Source of the DNA: Climacium dendroides
Lineage: Eukaryota; Streptophyta; Bryopsida; Hypnales; Climaciaceae
DNA length: 64,000 bases
Assembly (NCBI GenBank): GCA_950106755.1
Contig: OX467083.1
Coordinates: forward strand, 1,649,501-1,713,500
Reading direction: 5' to 3'
Shown here: in pieces, positions 11,861-25,610 of the stretch
Layout: each line of letters opens with the position of its first letter
Numbering within the stretch: position 1 is the stretch's first letter
Notes under the pieces: generated by a model
Told to the model about the DNA's origin: nothing
Database searches by the model: none
Seen by the model: the letters and a program-made list of their open reading frames with translations, nothing else
Position numbers and translations under genes: made by a program

Positions 11861-14299
11861 GTTTGGTGGGCAAGAAAAAAACTTTAAAAAAACTTAAAGT
11901 GAAAAAAAGTTTAATTTGTTTTTTATATACAAGAAAATATTTGATTTATTCCATTTGAATTTGTTATGTGAAAGTTATGGACAATCTTGTTTTTCGGGCA
12001 ATCAAAGTATCTTCTTGTTAAAATAACTTGTAGGATTCATTTATGACCTCAATTTTCACAATTTAAAACAACAAAGTTTCACAAGGTTAAGATTTCTTGC
12101 TAGGACAATCTCACCGATGAGATTAGTGTATTTCAATTCCATCTTAAAGTTATTAACAGTTTAGATTTTCCTTCAATCTTGAACCTACTTCTACTTAATA
12201 ATTTTTAACGAGTAAAAACTAAGTGACTGTGTGTGTGTGTCTTTTGGAATTTTTTTCCCTATATTCTCAACTCAATTTTTTAGCATATAAAATTAGAAAT
12301 TCAAAATCAATAGAACAAAAATTATAAATTATATATGAAGATTCAAAGCCAAAAGATGTAGTTGAGCAAGGTGCAAAAAAAATTATTTCCTAGACTTTAA
12401 ATGCAAATTTCTTAAAATCTATATGGTTCAAGTTTGTGAAATTTCTTTCACACATTTTTATACTATTCTAGTACAAGATTCTATGGTTGAATATGCAAAA
12501 AAAAAATATTTTAAATTATTTTGCTCTTTACTATAGAAATGATAGTTTTGAGTGGTTTTTGATGAAAAAGAGGCCTTGGGACTTTAGAGCAATTAATGTT
12601 TTAAAAATCTTGCATATTTTTCACATTCATTGTAAATAAGTCACTTGTCATACTATAGTCAATCTATGCAATAGTCATTATTAGGCCCCTATGACAAAGT
12701 CTAAGCAATCAAATTAAAAAGGGTGCTCTATTTTTATTATTGTGCTATATATCATGTCGAAGAAATTGAATTTGGATGTTACCAGTAATCAAGAGAGTCT
12801 CACAAGTGTTGAAAAGGATTTTAAAACACCTTCTAAACTTTTAAATACATGCAACATAAGGTTTCAAAAATCCATATAATTGCGCACATTACCATACATT
12901 CTTTTAAAGAAAATTGAAGAATTTGTGATTGACCTTGGGAGTTGATAGGCCTATACATTGATTCCAATGCATAGTGTATGCAGAAGGTGAAAACATCCAA
13001 AACCATTCATGTACACATTTTTGACAAATAGATTTCTATTGCAAGTGTCTCAAAAAGTGCAATTAAACCATTCCTCAATTTAGTTACAATTGGTTGACTA
13101 TTGATTTTCTAAACCCTTGTATTATGATGAAGCCACGTAATGGTTTCAATGGCCTAAGCCCGAGCCTAAGGAGTTCTATTTTCAAAATTCATAGTAATTA
13201 CATTTCTTATCCAAAAATGTTTTTGTTTAACTAAAAAGGCTAGATACTCTAACTATGTTGTATTGTTTATTTTGATGGTTTGGAATGTTTTCACCTTATG
13301 CCCCACACACCTATGTAGAGTGCACTTACAATTGCAAATCCCAAAGGTTGATGGGACTTTCTACAATATCACTATATCATGAATAATTGTTTGTATAATG
13401 GTCAAATATTCATGAACAAGCTTCAATTTAAGATTTTCTAATTTATAGTGAAAGAAGCCTCAAATTCATTGGGATATAAAGGATCATGATGGCATGAAGT
13501 TTAACCCTTAAAAGGACATCCTTTTAGGTACCTTGTACATCATTGACTAAAAAATGCAAAATCATTAGAAGTCAAACTACTATAGAAGATTTCCCCCGTA
13601 ACAACAATAAAATTCCAAAGATGAAATACATTAGAATTCCCACAAGGTAATAGCCCCAGGACTAGAAGTGAATATGTTATTGCTTTTGAGAGGGGCTATG
13701 GCAATAATGACATTTGAAGATCTTTTTAATAGCTTGCAATTTCATAGCGCTCCTAGATTGAATGCGTGTTCACTATAGTGACCTGTAGATTTCAAATTCA
13801 ATGAAAGTTTTTTTTATTCTTTTAAAACTTATTTTGTCATATCTACAATGTGTTCAAGTCAAGATTTAAGGAATAATATCACTTGAAAGAGGTTATTGGC
13901 TTATAGAAGTTCAATTTATAGAAGGTCTACTATAGTTGCACTTCTATCCTACATACACAAAATAATGAAAATTAGGTTGCCCCTCACTAATTTCTTGACA
14001 TCTACACTATATAAATATGTATTGCTATTGTAGAAGGATGCAGTAATGCAAGAACCACATGTGTTGCATAGGTTGGTGCATTAATTATTGGCTCGGGGTT
14101 TAGAGAGTTCTATGCGCCTCCATGTAGACAAGCAATGAGTCACAAGGTAACTTCTTTACGAAGACAATCTAAAGTAGCACACTCTAAAATCACACAGGTT
14201 CTAGAATGGCCCACCTCCTCAAATGTACATTGTGTGTACATGTTGCTTTTTCATTGCCTTCAGCAGTGTAGAAACATTTCAAGAGGTAGGTGATTTTAA

Positions 14300-15015
14300 A
14301 GCCTTATGCCATTTCAACTTCAAAATTTTATAACTAATTCCACGACACTCCAAAAAATATGAAACGACTCGAGTTAGATGGCAATTCCACTTGTCTTTCA
14401 AGGAAAATTTAACTGGAAACTATTTATTTCGAGAAGTTTGGGTTTCAGTTTCAGCTGTTAGGTGGGCGATTTAAGAGCCTGTCACCTGAAATTGTTGAAG
14501 GCAACCTAAGTATCGCTATTTTGGGTACAAGGATTCGGTGCTCTGTCCCAGAGTTTCCCCTGTCAGTGGGCTCCCAGTCTGTGCCATTAAAGAAAACCAC
14601 TAGAGATAAGTTATTGCCACTACCACTGAGGCACTGAGGTGAGGTACAAGGCAGACCCAACTCAAGGTGGCAGCTGACATAACTTAGACTGGCAGGCACT
14701 TGGCTTCAATCACCTGGCCAGCACCTGGCTTTGAACCACCTGGCTTGAATCACGCGTTCAGCAGTGACCTAGCCAGGTGTCCAGCAAGGGTCTTCCTCAC
14801 CTATTTTTTTGGTCTCATGGATGACACGCATATATTAAGGTTAGTCGGTCCACAAGTCGACCATCTAAGCACTGGAACTGAATTTTGGGCAGGTGAAACT
14901 TCTCAAAATATTTTTCAGTAAATTTTCCTTGAAAGACAAGAGGAATTGACATCTAACACAAGTTGTTTCATATTTTTTGGATTGTTTTTTATTTAGTTAT
15001 GAATTTTCAAACGAG
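14300..15015. repeat. Inverted repeat pair (family D) around a GC-richer core
   Basis: Left arm about 14300-14445 and right arm about 14885-15015 are inverted copies, sharing AAATTTTCCTTGAAAGACAAG and TTTCATATTTTTTGGA. The 440-base core (14446-14884) is much less AT-rich. On the minus strand it contains GGCTAGGTCAC and GTTCAAAGC, which loosely resemble RNA polymerase III box A and box B, so a tRNA-derived SINE is conceivable but unproven. Confidence 0.6.
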
Positions 15016-15324
15016 AGGTGTCGTAGGTCCCTATTTATGATCCTAGGTCTTTCATAAAGTGTTCACTGCAACTTCTAGAGAGAGCTGGGAAAATCAAGGA
15101 GAGTGATTGGCTCTTGCAATAATGAATATTATTTTTCTCAATTTTTTCAATGACCAAATTTTCTTAAATTGATGATGAAAATGGATTTGGAGGTGGTTCC
15201 TAGGTCAATTTAAGAACCACCTCCAATCCATTCCAATGCCATTTATAGGAGCAATTCAAGCCTCCTACCTTAAGCGACCTTTTAAGAGCTGATGGAATTG
15301 GGGAGGAAGCTAAACTTAACTCCT

Positions 15325-15445
15325 TCAAACAATTTCCAATAAATGTTTGTAGGAAGACAAAGGGAATTGGCATACCCAAGTCATTTCATGTTTTTTGGAT
15401 CTTTGTGGAATTAGTTACGAATTTTTGAAGTTAAAACACAAAAGT
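15325..15445 (+). repeat. Dispersed repeat family D, further copy
   Basis: Single-arm copy of the family D sequence, sharing GAATTGGCAT, TCATTTCATGTTTTTTGGAT and GAATTAGTTACGAATTTTTGA with the arms at 14.3 and 14.9 kb. Confidence 0.6.
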
Positions 15446-15954
15446 CACTAAAAGAAACCACCTCCTTGAAATCTATACTATTAAATATTGAGTACATTGA
15501 AGGAAAACAAATTAGTGTACCTTTGTATTAGAGGTCACTTTTAGAGCACCCTTCTTTAACCCTTTGATTCTTGAATATTTTTCCACGTGTTTGCATATGT
15601 ATATATTTATTTGACAATACTAATTACATCAAGATCACGTTAAAGATTTAGAAATTGCTTTGGATGAATGAGAAGGTATAGTATTTGGACAAAACATTGA
15701 TTTGAAGCATTCTATTCATCATTGAGAAAATGAAAGTTGGGGCATTTAGGGTTTGTCCTTTTAAATTTGTGTGTGGTCATTTCATCTTTGTTTCCCTTGA
15801 TTCTATTTTCACCTTCGTTGTTTCACTTCCATCAACATAATCATATGCCCATGTTCCTATGCATCTAAATATTTTTTGCTCACAAAATTGTATTACATTG
15901 ATAACATTCTTAAACGGCAATTCCTACTCCATTCCAACCCTTACTAATGGAAGA

Positions 15955-16115
15955 AGCCCTAAAATCCTAAGTATCTCCTAGGAAGATACTTGAAGTTTTA
16001 ACCATGCTTCTAGGATTCCAATTTATGGGGTGTTTTTTTCAAATTTTTTTTAAGATTGAAAAACATATTAACTTTCTAGGAATGTAGATTTTATTTCAAT
16101 TAGCACTATATTTTT
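15955..16115 (+). repeat. Dispersed repeat family F, copy 2
   Basis: Shares AAGATTGAAAAACATATTAA followed by CTTTCTAGGAAT and an AT-rich tail with the copies at 11.7 and 63.9 kb. Confidence 0.55.
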
Positions 16116-16799
16116 TAATCTTTTAGCTAGCTTTTGATGTAGTTTATTTTCTTTGTCCAATGACTAAATTTGAAGTTTTTTTACCTATTCAATGTATTTT
16201 TGTATGTGCTTCCAATAATGGTTCCATTTGCAAAGTTGCCAAAAGTAAAAGTCATATTTGGTGGGGCAAATTCTATAGTCTATTAAGAATGCCCTGACTC
16301 GATACTTTAATTAGTGACGAACATTAATCTTTCAAAATTTATTTTTACTATTTTTAATTAGTGCAAGTTAAAATATTATTGTAGTACACTAGAATCCATT
16401 AAATCACTTTTTGTAATGCTAAATTTGCAAGTCACACTAGTACTAGGGTAAAAATCAATGTAGTGACATAAAAAGAAGGGATTTTAGTTTTAGTTTTCCA
16501 AGCAATGTAACAATTGCAATCTTCACTAGAAAGATGAAGCTATTTACATCTAAAATATGTAGATCAAAGATGAATGATCATATATTCATCCAACCTTATA
16601 TAATTTCATCTAAGATTAAATAAAATCCTCCAAACGTGGTGATATCACCCAACTTTGAAATTCTTTTGGGTGATTCCTCACATTTCCATCCATCCAAAAT
16701 TAGGAAATATTTGTAATATATTCTCCCAAAAAATTCAAGATTTGCCAATACCATATTGAATTTCTTAGTAGGAGGTGTTTGTTTGCTTTACCCCCTTGA

Positions 16800-17280
16800 T
16801 GTACAAAGTGTTCTCTAGAAGTGACAATTTGAGAAAAATCATTACAAAGTACTACTTAGAATAATATTTTGGAATTGATATAATAAAAAGTTTTTGACTT
16901 TGAGTTTCAGATTCCATCCATATGGTTAGATTCACCAACATTGTTATCAATAATTTTTTATAAATTAAAAAAATTCCTTCTAAAATTAAATACAAGAAAA
17001 ATACTATCATTTATTGAATAAAATTTGTTGGAATGGTTTTCTTGACTTTGGAATTTTGTGTTTTTTAAATCTATGACTTCATTTTTGCAAATCTTGTTTT
17101 GAACTAGAGTAAATGCAATATTGGCTTGGTCAACCACTTGACATACTTCCACATTTGTAATTTAAGAAAAATATGCACTTTAGTTATACCAAATTTGACC
17201 ATTAGATAGGAAATAACTTGATAAAGTACCTCCGCAAATTAGGATGAATGCCATCTAAGTAATTATGAAAAAAACATTAG
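16800..17280 (+). repeat. Dispersed repeat family B, copy 1
   Basis: Homologous to 21640-22115 (direct) and 39740-40270 (inverted). Shared blocks are TCCATATGGTTAGATTCACC, TTGTTGGAATGG, CTATGAC(T/C)TCATTTTT and CTTCCACATTTGTAATTT. The minus-strand open frame here and the plus-strand one at 39.7 kb both read EVC(Q/H)VVDQA, as expected for DNA copies. Confidence 0.75.
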
Positions 17281-17569
17281 TTTCAATGTGTTCAAAGTTC
17301 AAAAATTGGACATCAAAATGCTAAAGGTTTTATTATAGAAAGTTGCATAAATCAACTCTACTTATTATTCCTTGGAAGGAACATACAAAGATCTTATTAA
17401 TTAATTATCCCCTCAAAAAAATAAAAAATAAAACACACTATCCCCAAAAATTGATACATGTATGGGGTATAGAATACATATGGGTATGATGTATGTTATA
17501 TGGATATGTTACATAGAGTATTGATATGGGTAAGTACACATGATATAGTTGTTTATCCTACAACATTGC

Positions 17570-17830
17570 TACAAACACTAAATGTCCAATAATTGACAAA
17601 GGATCCTTCTATATAAGATAGAAGTGTAGATGTTCATCTTTGAAATTTTGTATGAAAAGAGGAAGTCTTGCACAATAGTTTGACCATCAATGACTATTCT
17701 TGGATTTTTTTAAGGAAATGATTCACAAAGTACTGAAATGAATGATTTCTACAATGACTAGTTCGGTGTTCCAAGGTTATTCCCTAAACACCACAAGGGA
17801 TCAAAGGTCTCTTCACATAATCTAGAAGTT
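17570..17830 (+). repeat. Dispersed repeat family C, copy 1
   Basis: Matches 19240-19460 and 39250-39480 in the same orientation: a TTCTATA(T/A)AA-type box, AGAAGTG(T/C)A, TTCATC, TG(C)ATGAAAAG(A/G)GGA, then a T-rich block and GATT(C/T). It runs directly into family E copy 2. Confidence 0.6.
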
Positions 17831-17834
17831 CATT

Positions 17835-18060
17835 TCAAAGTGTTGTGACTTAGGTATCCGATGTCCAAATTTTAATAAAACTTGTTGTAAAGTCTTCACT
17901 CTCTCTTCTAGTTTGTGCGGTAAAATTTCTAGATCAATCCAAGGTATACTAATTTTCTAGAAGCCATTCAAAGTTTACAAGATCAATTTGAATTCACCAA
18001 ATTGCGTTTTGATGGTTGCAACTTTGGGGCCTTGTATCCAATGTTTGCTTTTAATAAAAT
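17835..18060 (+). repeat. Dispersed repeat family E, copy 2
   Basis: Second copy of the 11.34-11.56 kb repeat in the same orientation, with the same block order and moderate divergence. Confidence 0.7.
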
Positions 18061-19239
18061 CTATTGAGTTCAATTATCCTTAAAGCCTATTTACTGTGGT
18101 AAATTTTTTATGTCAATCCAAGATGTTTTGAATGTTTGGGAGTAATTTAAAGTTCAAAATCCCTAAATTTTTTGGATTACAATGAACTTTGGCGGCTTGT
18201 TGCTTCTTTATACAATATTTGTTCAATGTTTTGGGGGAAAGTTGTACATACTAGTCTAGTTTGTGTGATTGAAATTTCATATCAATCCAAGAAGTTATGA
18301 GTAACTGAGAAGCATTTTAGTAGGACGTTTAGCCTTACATAAATTTTTTGCAACTTTTTTTGCTATTTTTTTGACATTTCAAAGCCACTTTGCATACACA
18401 ATTCAGTATCTTGAATATTATTTTCTTTCACCAACTATTTGTATGCTAGTTTTAAAGCACTTTGTAGTTTAAAGTTTTTTCATTTAATTAGAATTAGATA
18501 TCGAATGTCACCTCCAAATATGTTGCTAGGAAAATTTCAACATCCATTTTCAATACTAAAACATTATAATCTTGTAATATATATCACCAAACGACTCCAA
18601 ATTTGATTTATGTCATCTACAACGCATACACTACAAGATTACATAGTTCAGATTTCTATATCTTAATGACATTTAGACCTAAGTTATAACACTTCAAAAG
18701 CAACGATGTTTAAAAATCCCAAAAGGTCCTTAGGGCATTTAGGTATTACTCCCATATGAATTGCAATCTAACACGTCCAGGAAAACCATAGGTATGGGAG
18801 TATGCTGAAAAAGCAATTTTAATTCTCTCACTTATTGAGTGAGTGCATGATAGCAATGTTTTGTTTTTTTCTGACAATTTGTGCGCTGCTGTCAGACGAT
18901 TTTAGCCTATTCGAACTAATCCCTCCATAAATGCGCCACCAGTGTGAGGGCATGCAAGCCTCTACTGTTCAAAAAAACAAAAGAAACTGGTGCATCGTGA
19001 TCCAGTTATCATATCTCCTCAAAAGGTTTGAGGCGCCAGACATGTGCAAAACTGTATAAAGAAGAGCAATCATTTGAAATCTTTTATTGCCTAGTTGAAG
19101 ATTCTCGTTCCAAACGAGGTGGTAATACTACAATTGCGTTTTATTTAACAAGAAAAAGGACAAAGGTGCTGACATGGCAGAAGGAGGAAATTCAGCAAAA
19201 AAAAATTGCTTTGCATTGATAATAAACTCCTAAATGGCC

Positions 19240-19460
19240 CTAACGTCGCCGCGGACACTTAGTGTCCGATGGATGACAGAGAATTCTTCTATAAAGGACA
19301 GAAATGCAACTATTCATCCTCGGAGTTTTGTTGAGAAAAGGAAACATCTTCTACAGTAGTTAGACTTCCAATGAGTACTTTTCCATTCTTTTAAGCGATT
19401 GATTCTCATGGTTTTAGAAAATGATGAATTTTACGGAGATCAACTTGTCTTTACAGGGTT
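19240..19460 (+). repeat. Dispersed repeat family C, copy 2
   Basis: Begins in a short GC-rich patch with GGACACTTAGTGTCC, a 15-base near-palindrome, then follows the family C block order. It passes directly into family A copy 1. Confidence 0.6.
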
Positions 19461-19469
19461 AAAAGAAAG

Positions 19470-20110
19470 AAAGAAAATTTTTAACCCCTACATGTCCAAG
19501 GTCTTTTTTTAGCTTCTTAGAATTTGCTCTAAAATTGAATAAGAAGCCAACATTTTTATAAGCTTTGGTAAATTTTTTTGGATTGTAACCGTACAAACTC
19601 AAACTAGACATGTTAAAGATCGCATGGAAAAAGAAAACACAATAATATCATTTATGGATTGAAAGATTATAATGTTTGCCTATGAGGGTGTTAAAATTGT
19701 GAAAGTGATTCAAAGTCTTTCAATCCTCTTTTTACATGCAGAATCTAAAGAATTGGTCATCAGAAAAATATGAGGTTAAATTGTGTAACATGCATAACCA
19801 CAATCAATTTATGGCTTCTTAAAATCTCCTCTATGATTTTTTAAAATGAATTTTTAATGTGATTTTTTCTCGAAGATCTAGTATTTTTGAGACTCATTTC
19901 CAATAGCCTTTTAGCACTAGAAAATCAAGATTTGTAATGGACACCCTTACAAATAATCTTGAATAGAAAATTATAACAATTCATTTTCAAAATCAGATTT
20001 GGGATGCTACAATTAGACTTTAAAAAGATTTCTTCAAAAATAATAACTTGGTAAGGTTTTATTTAACTTCAAAGTTTGAGTGACAACAAAATTTGGTGCC
20101 TTGGAAATTT
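19470..20110 (+). repeat. Dispersed repeat family A, copy 1
   Basis: Shares a long ordered set of blocks with an inverted copy (24950-25610) and a direct copy (28365-29380), including GAAAGATTATAATGTTTG, AAGTCTTTCAAT, CATGCATAACC, CAATCAATTTATG and GAAGATCTAGTAT-like text. No open frame of note. Confidence 0.8.
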
Positions 20111-20834
20111 AGATGTTAACTCTTGAAGTTGGGCCTATACCATTGATTTCAAGCTTGATTGTCTATAATCACTTTGTTTGCAACCATTTTGCAACTCAAT
20201 AGGAATGAAAAAATTATGTTTATTCTTAAGAGATCTATAAAGTCATATGTCTAATAGAAGTGATCAAATTATCAATTTTGGGAGGGAAAATTTGAAATTG
20301 TTGTGATTTTTAAGAAAAAAATGAAGAAAATTCATATCAAATACAAAATATACTCAAAAAACTTGAAATTTCATCATAGATGTATATTGCGGTGTATATC
20401 ATCATAGTATATAAACCAAAGTTATTGTGATATTCCAAAATTAAAAAAATCAACAAACCATGGGCCTAAAATTCACATTGCTATAAAATATTGGCATTTA
20501 CAAATTTTTCAAATTTTTTTATTGGAGTAAAAACTACACTTGATAAGCTTTACTTGATTAGGTGAATTCTAATTCAAAAAATATCATTTTTACAGCTAAA
20601 ATTCACATCAAGCATAAATTGCAAAAAATGTCCAAAATAAACTATATGGATAAAGCATATTCATGTTTAGAAAAGTCAATAACATTAAAATGAGGGCATT
20701 TGCAGTACTATTCACTAAGAATGTATTCAAGAGGCTTAAAAAAAAATTAAATGAAAAAATATTTTTTCCATCCCCTAATCTCAAGCGAAGTCATCTATTG
20801 TATTATAAGTTTTCAAAGTGTCCTTCTAAGGTTA

Positions 20835-21055
20835 ACCTTGGAATGTTGGACTAACCACCATGAAAAAACATCCTTTTTAATACCATATGAATCAATTGTT
20901 TAAAAAATCCTAGAATATCCATCGGAGGTTAAACTAATGTGAAAGACCTATCCTTCTCATACAAAATTCTAAGGATGAACATTTGTACTTCTAAAAGATT
21001 CTCTATCATCCATTTGACATTCTTGGGTTATTACATGGTTAAACTTACTTATGAT
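20835..21055 (-). repeat. Dispersed repeat family C, reverse copy
   Basis: Matches 23885-24140 in direct orientation: TGGAATGTTGG, TACCAT(A/G)TGAATC, GGAGGT(T/C)AAACTA and AAGGATGAACATTTG(T/C)ACTTCT. It appears to be a reverse-orientation relative of family C. Confidence 0.65.
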
Positions 21056-21639
21056 GAAGATTGAGTAGGACCATACTTAAAAAATGGGTTAATATTGTAG
21101 GAACAAAGTTTCTTATAGAGTGGTTACTTGTAATCTAGAAATCATAATGTCAAATCAAGTACATTCAATGGAACCTTGTCAATGTCTACTTGATATTCAA
21201 AAAATAAATAAAGTTTACTTCTTGCATATTCCCTAAAATATTTTGTAGCACTTTGCAATTTTTTTTGATTTATTTCATTTTTGGTGCATGTTGAAATTTT
21301 TGTCTATAACAAATAATAGAAAGAATACAAACCAGCTCAAGATAAAGCCTAGGGACAAACCATTAGTAAGTGAAGACCTAAAGCAAAATGAAATCAACTT
21401 ATGTATATGGGATTTTTCTCCCGTAGAACCTTCAATTCAAATAGGGTGTAGATAGCCTTGTATTGACTTCATTCTTTGTCAAAACTACTATAGTGAGTGA
21501 AGCCATTTCTAGTGGTAGACTCCTTACCGCTAAGGTGACTGTCTTCTTTCGAGTAATACCTCCATATTAGTATTTTTCCTACATTTTTGAATTTTCCTCT
21601 TTAATAGCAATACCTCCGTAGTAACCCCTAAATGTCTAG

Positions 21640-22115
21640 AGTCTTTTCTAAAATTGATGATTTGGGAAAAAACATTATACAATACAATTTGAAAGAAATT
21701 TTGGAAGTGATATACAAAGAAAGGTTGTAGATTTTGAGTTTTACTTTCCATCCATATGGTTAGATTCACCAATGCTATCACCAATAATTTTATATAAATT
21801 TGAAAAGGAAAATTTTAAAATTTCTTCTAAATTCAATTACAAGCAAAATATTATCATTTTTTGAGTAAAACTTGTTGGAATGGATTTGAAATGAGGTTCT
21901 CTTCACATGATGATTTTTAAATAATTTTGTGTTCTTTACATCTATGACCTCATTTTTACAAATCTAGTTTTGAACCAAAGTCAATGCAATTTGACCACTT
22001 GACACACTTCCACATTTGTAATTTTAGAAAAATAATACTCTAGTAACACCAAATCCAACCATTAGATAAAACAAGAACTTGATTAAGTATCACCCAAAAT
22101 TAGGATTACTTTCAT
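21640..22115 (+). repeat. Dispersed repeat family B, copy 2
   Basis: Same block order as 16800-17280, including TCCATATGGTTAGATTCACC and CTTCCACATTTGTAATTTTA. Confidence 0.75.
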
Positions 22116-22849
22116 TTAAGTAGGAATGAGATAGAAATAAGAATCATCTGTTCATCATCTAAAACATGGACATTGGAGCGCTTCAAGGTTAAAGCATTGC
22201 AAACCATTCACTAGAAAGTTCTTCATCTTGGGTGTGGCTAGTGAGGAAAATATTGTCTACCATGGACCCAGGGAGGGACAAAAAGAGCTTGGTTATGGCA
22301 CAACTGTCTTTCCAAATGGTAGGAGAGCATTCCCGCCATGTAAGTTGATTCAAGCTAAATCTTGTTCTTTTGTTCATTTGTGGGCCATATTTTACTTTTT
22401 AAAATCAATTAGCATTTGGGTTGGCTTTTAATTCTAACAACTCACTAATGCATGATTTTGTTTTGTTTTGGTGTGTTCGCTTCCCTATGAATGAATAGGG
22501 GACCAACCCATTTTGCCAAACTTGTTTTGGGGGAATGACTGAAGAAGCTTTTAGTGATTTTCCTTACTTGAAAATTTTCTCCAATGGCAACAACAAAATC
22601 TTGCTATTTGCTTTGTCAGTAACTTTAATGTCTTGGTTGGCACTAGAATTTGGTCTCATCAATCAAGTCTTTTAATTAGAGGAAACATGGTCATGATTGC
22701 CACATGAGGACCAAGAAAATCACCCATGAAAAAGACCCACAACAACTTATACGTCCACTTATGAATCTCTTCAAGAATCATTTCCTTGGTCTTCTAATGC
22801 AGGTAGGAGGCCCATAAATTGCCCACGTAAAGGATTGAAACTAAATTTA

Positions 22850-22990
22850 AGGAAGGTGAAGCTTCTTGAAATATTTATCAATAAAATTTCCTTAAAAGAT
22901 GAGTGGAATTGGCATCCAACCCAAGCCGTTTCATATTTTTTGGAGCTTTGTAAAATTAGTCATGAAATTTTGAAGTTGAAATGACATGGG
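22850..22990 (+). repeat. Dispersed repeat family D, further copy
   Basis: Shares GGTGAAGCTTCTTGAAATAT, AAAATTTCCTTAAAAGATGA and TTTCATATTTTTTGGAGC with the arms at 14.3 and 14.9 kb, and is followed by the AAATCGCCCACC text also seen near the left arm. Confidence 0.65.
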
Positions 22991-23884
22991 GCTCTAAATC
23001 GCCCACCCCCTAAAATGTACATTGCCAAAGGCTTCAAAAACAAACAAACATGTACAAATAGTGTACATTTGTGTAGTGCAGTAAGGCTTCAAAGAGGAAC
23101 ACGGAGAGAGTGGTTCGTCTACTCTTGAAGTAGATTGAGGTGGATATCCCAAGCTTCCCGGCCCACGGGATGTCGCTAGCCACAGCACTTTCATTCAATT
23201 CTCAATCAAAAGCAACCAATTGTGTGTGGAACACGGACACTTTAGGGTGCACATACAGTGTGTGACACTTCTACTGAGGCCATGCAAAAACTCCATGTAA
23301 GTACAGAATCATCTTCACGTTTTGCACCAAGGATGGTGATGTCCAAAAGCAGATTAAAAAAAGAAGCCTTTCAATACACATCTCAAAGTTTCAAACTCTT
23401 CTCGTAACTTAGTTGTCTTCAAGGTGCACATTAACCCTTGAAAGGACCTTGGGATCCCCTCTATGCAACCCGTATTCAGCCTTATAACTCTTTAATTGTG
23501 GTTTAATTACTATATGAATTGTGATGCATTACATTATTTACACACTACCATGATTATTAATTTACTATGATCAATATACTTAACAATATTTGATCAATGT
23601 TTTTATGGTCAAATACCACCATATTCAAAATATACAATATGGCCACAAAGGGCTTTCAAGCCCTTTTAGGGTTAACATAGCCTACTGGGTATGTTAACAA
23701 TCTTGTATAGTATAATATGGGGACACAAGAGTATGAGACCATGACAGAAGTTGAGTTTGAGAGTGAATTTAGCCAGAGCAAAAATTTGATTTGGTTGGGA
23801 ACCTCTTGAAAATGGAACCACATCATCACATTTCAAATATATCCAATCATGAGTATTTGTTATTTGAATTTGGGTTTTCGGATA

Positions 23885-24140
23885 GTGCATTTTGCAAATT
23901 AACCATGGAATGTTGGGTTGGTCATTATTGAAATCATCCTTTCTGGTACCATGTAAATCACTTGCTTAAAAATAATCCAAGTTAGAGCACGCATTGGAGG
24001 TCAAACTATTAGGCAAAAGACTTCCCGATTTGCACACAAAATTTCAAGGATGAACATTTGCACTTCTATTTTATGTAGAAGAATTCTTTGTCATTTATTG
24101 AACACTTAGAGTCCGCAATGACATTACAGGTTAAGGTACA
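23885..24140 (-). repeat. Dispersed repeat family C, reverse copy
   Basis: Second copy of the 20.84-21.06 kb repeat in the same orientation, ending in a CACTTAGAGTCCGCAATGAC block that resembles the family C start read backwards. Confidence 0.65.
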
Positions 24141-24949
24141 CCAATGGATCGGTCTAACCTATTTCATCACTTATTGGCGCATTCTATGAAAACTCCTCAC
24201 CTGCACAATAAATGAACTTGATGCAATATTGGCAAAGTGGTATCAAATTTGAATGGTTTAAGTATTGCACATTGTTGGTTGGAGCACATGGTTGTCAATT
24301 TGGGAGTGATAAATAGTAATAAAGGTGCTTTTCAATCATTTTTTTAGTGCATTTTATACAAATATCTAACATTATTGTGGAGATCATTACACATTTATAC
24401 CACTTTCTATGATGGGCATGGCCTTTACCTTCTAACACCATTGTAATTTTGGTGAAAAATACTTCTAAAATTTATAAAAAATTATAATTTAGTGTAAAAT
24501 TCTTTGATTTTACTTGTAGTTAGATCCAATGCAGATTCTATCTAGATAATAATTCCAAGTGCTACATTGCATATTTTCAAAGTAGGTCAAATCACTAATC
24601 TACTTGGTGATGTGGTGTACATTATATTTGATCTATGCACTTGTTAGTGCTATTATGTGGGCTTTGGTGTGGGACTAACAAACAAACTCTTAATCTTCTA
24701 AATATTAAACTTGGCACTTCATTTTGACATTGGAAAAACTTTGAAGTTTATCAATATTTTTTCAAACTTCATTTTTAAGGTGTATAATTAGTCTATTTAA
24801 AGCATCAAAATATATTTAGAAATAATAATATTTATTATTTTCCTATTCAGATTTTCATCCCAAGGGGGGCATTGCCAAGCAAGGATTTTTTAAAGTTAGG
24901 AAATCTTAGAGATGGGCCACATATATTAGAATGTAGGGCAAAACATTAC

Positions 24950-25610
24950 AATGGCAAATTAATTTTAACCCCTATATGCCTAAGGTACCAAATTTTGATC
25001 TTAACAATACTTTGAAGTTAAATAAAATTTAATCAAGTTGCTATTTTAATAGTTTATATTTTTGAATATTTTTGAAGTCTCATTTTAGCATCAAAAATTT
25101 GATTTTGAAAATGATTGATTATGATTTTTCATTCAAGATTTTATGCAAGGATATCCATTACAATCTTGGCTTTCCATAGTGTTAAGGGCTCTTGGAAATG
25201 AGACTCGTATATATTAAATCTTGGAGAAAAATCACATTAGAAATTCATTTAAAAATATTTGTAGAATATGTAGATTTTGAGAAGGCATAAATTGATTGGG
25301 ATTATGTATGTCAAGCCATTTATATTTATATTTTTTTGGTGACCAACCTTTTAGATTTGACATGTGAAAAGAAGATTGAAAGACTTTAAATCACTTTTGC
25401 AAGTTTTAACACCCTCATGATCAAACATTATAATCTTTTAATCCATTGTGTTTTCTTTTTCCACGTGATCTCTAACATGTCTAGTTTGAATTTGTATGGT
25501 TATAATTTTTTTTAAATCGATATAACTTTTCAAAATGTTGTTTTTTCATTCAATTTAAAGCAAATTCTTAGAAACTCAAAAAAGGCCTTGGGCATTTAGG
25601 GGTTTAAAAT
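24950..25610 (-). repeat. Dispersed repeat family A, inverted copy
   Basis: Reverse complement of the 19.47-20.11 kb copy. Recognisable blocks are CCTAAGGTACCAAATTT, CTCTTGGAAATGAG, CATAAATTGATTGGG, CAAACATTATAATCTTT and CTCTAACATGTCTAGTTTGA. Confidence 0.8.

Noticed and set aside
22228..22431. 67-codon frame with YHGPREGQKELGYG
   Set aside because: Short, isolated, no family match and embedded in repeats; not enough to call a gene.
22994..23194. GC-richer minus frame LATSRGPGSLGYPPQ
   Set aside because: Could be an old gene piece, but it is too short and unmatched to support.
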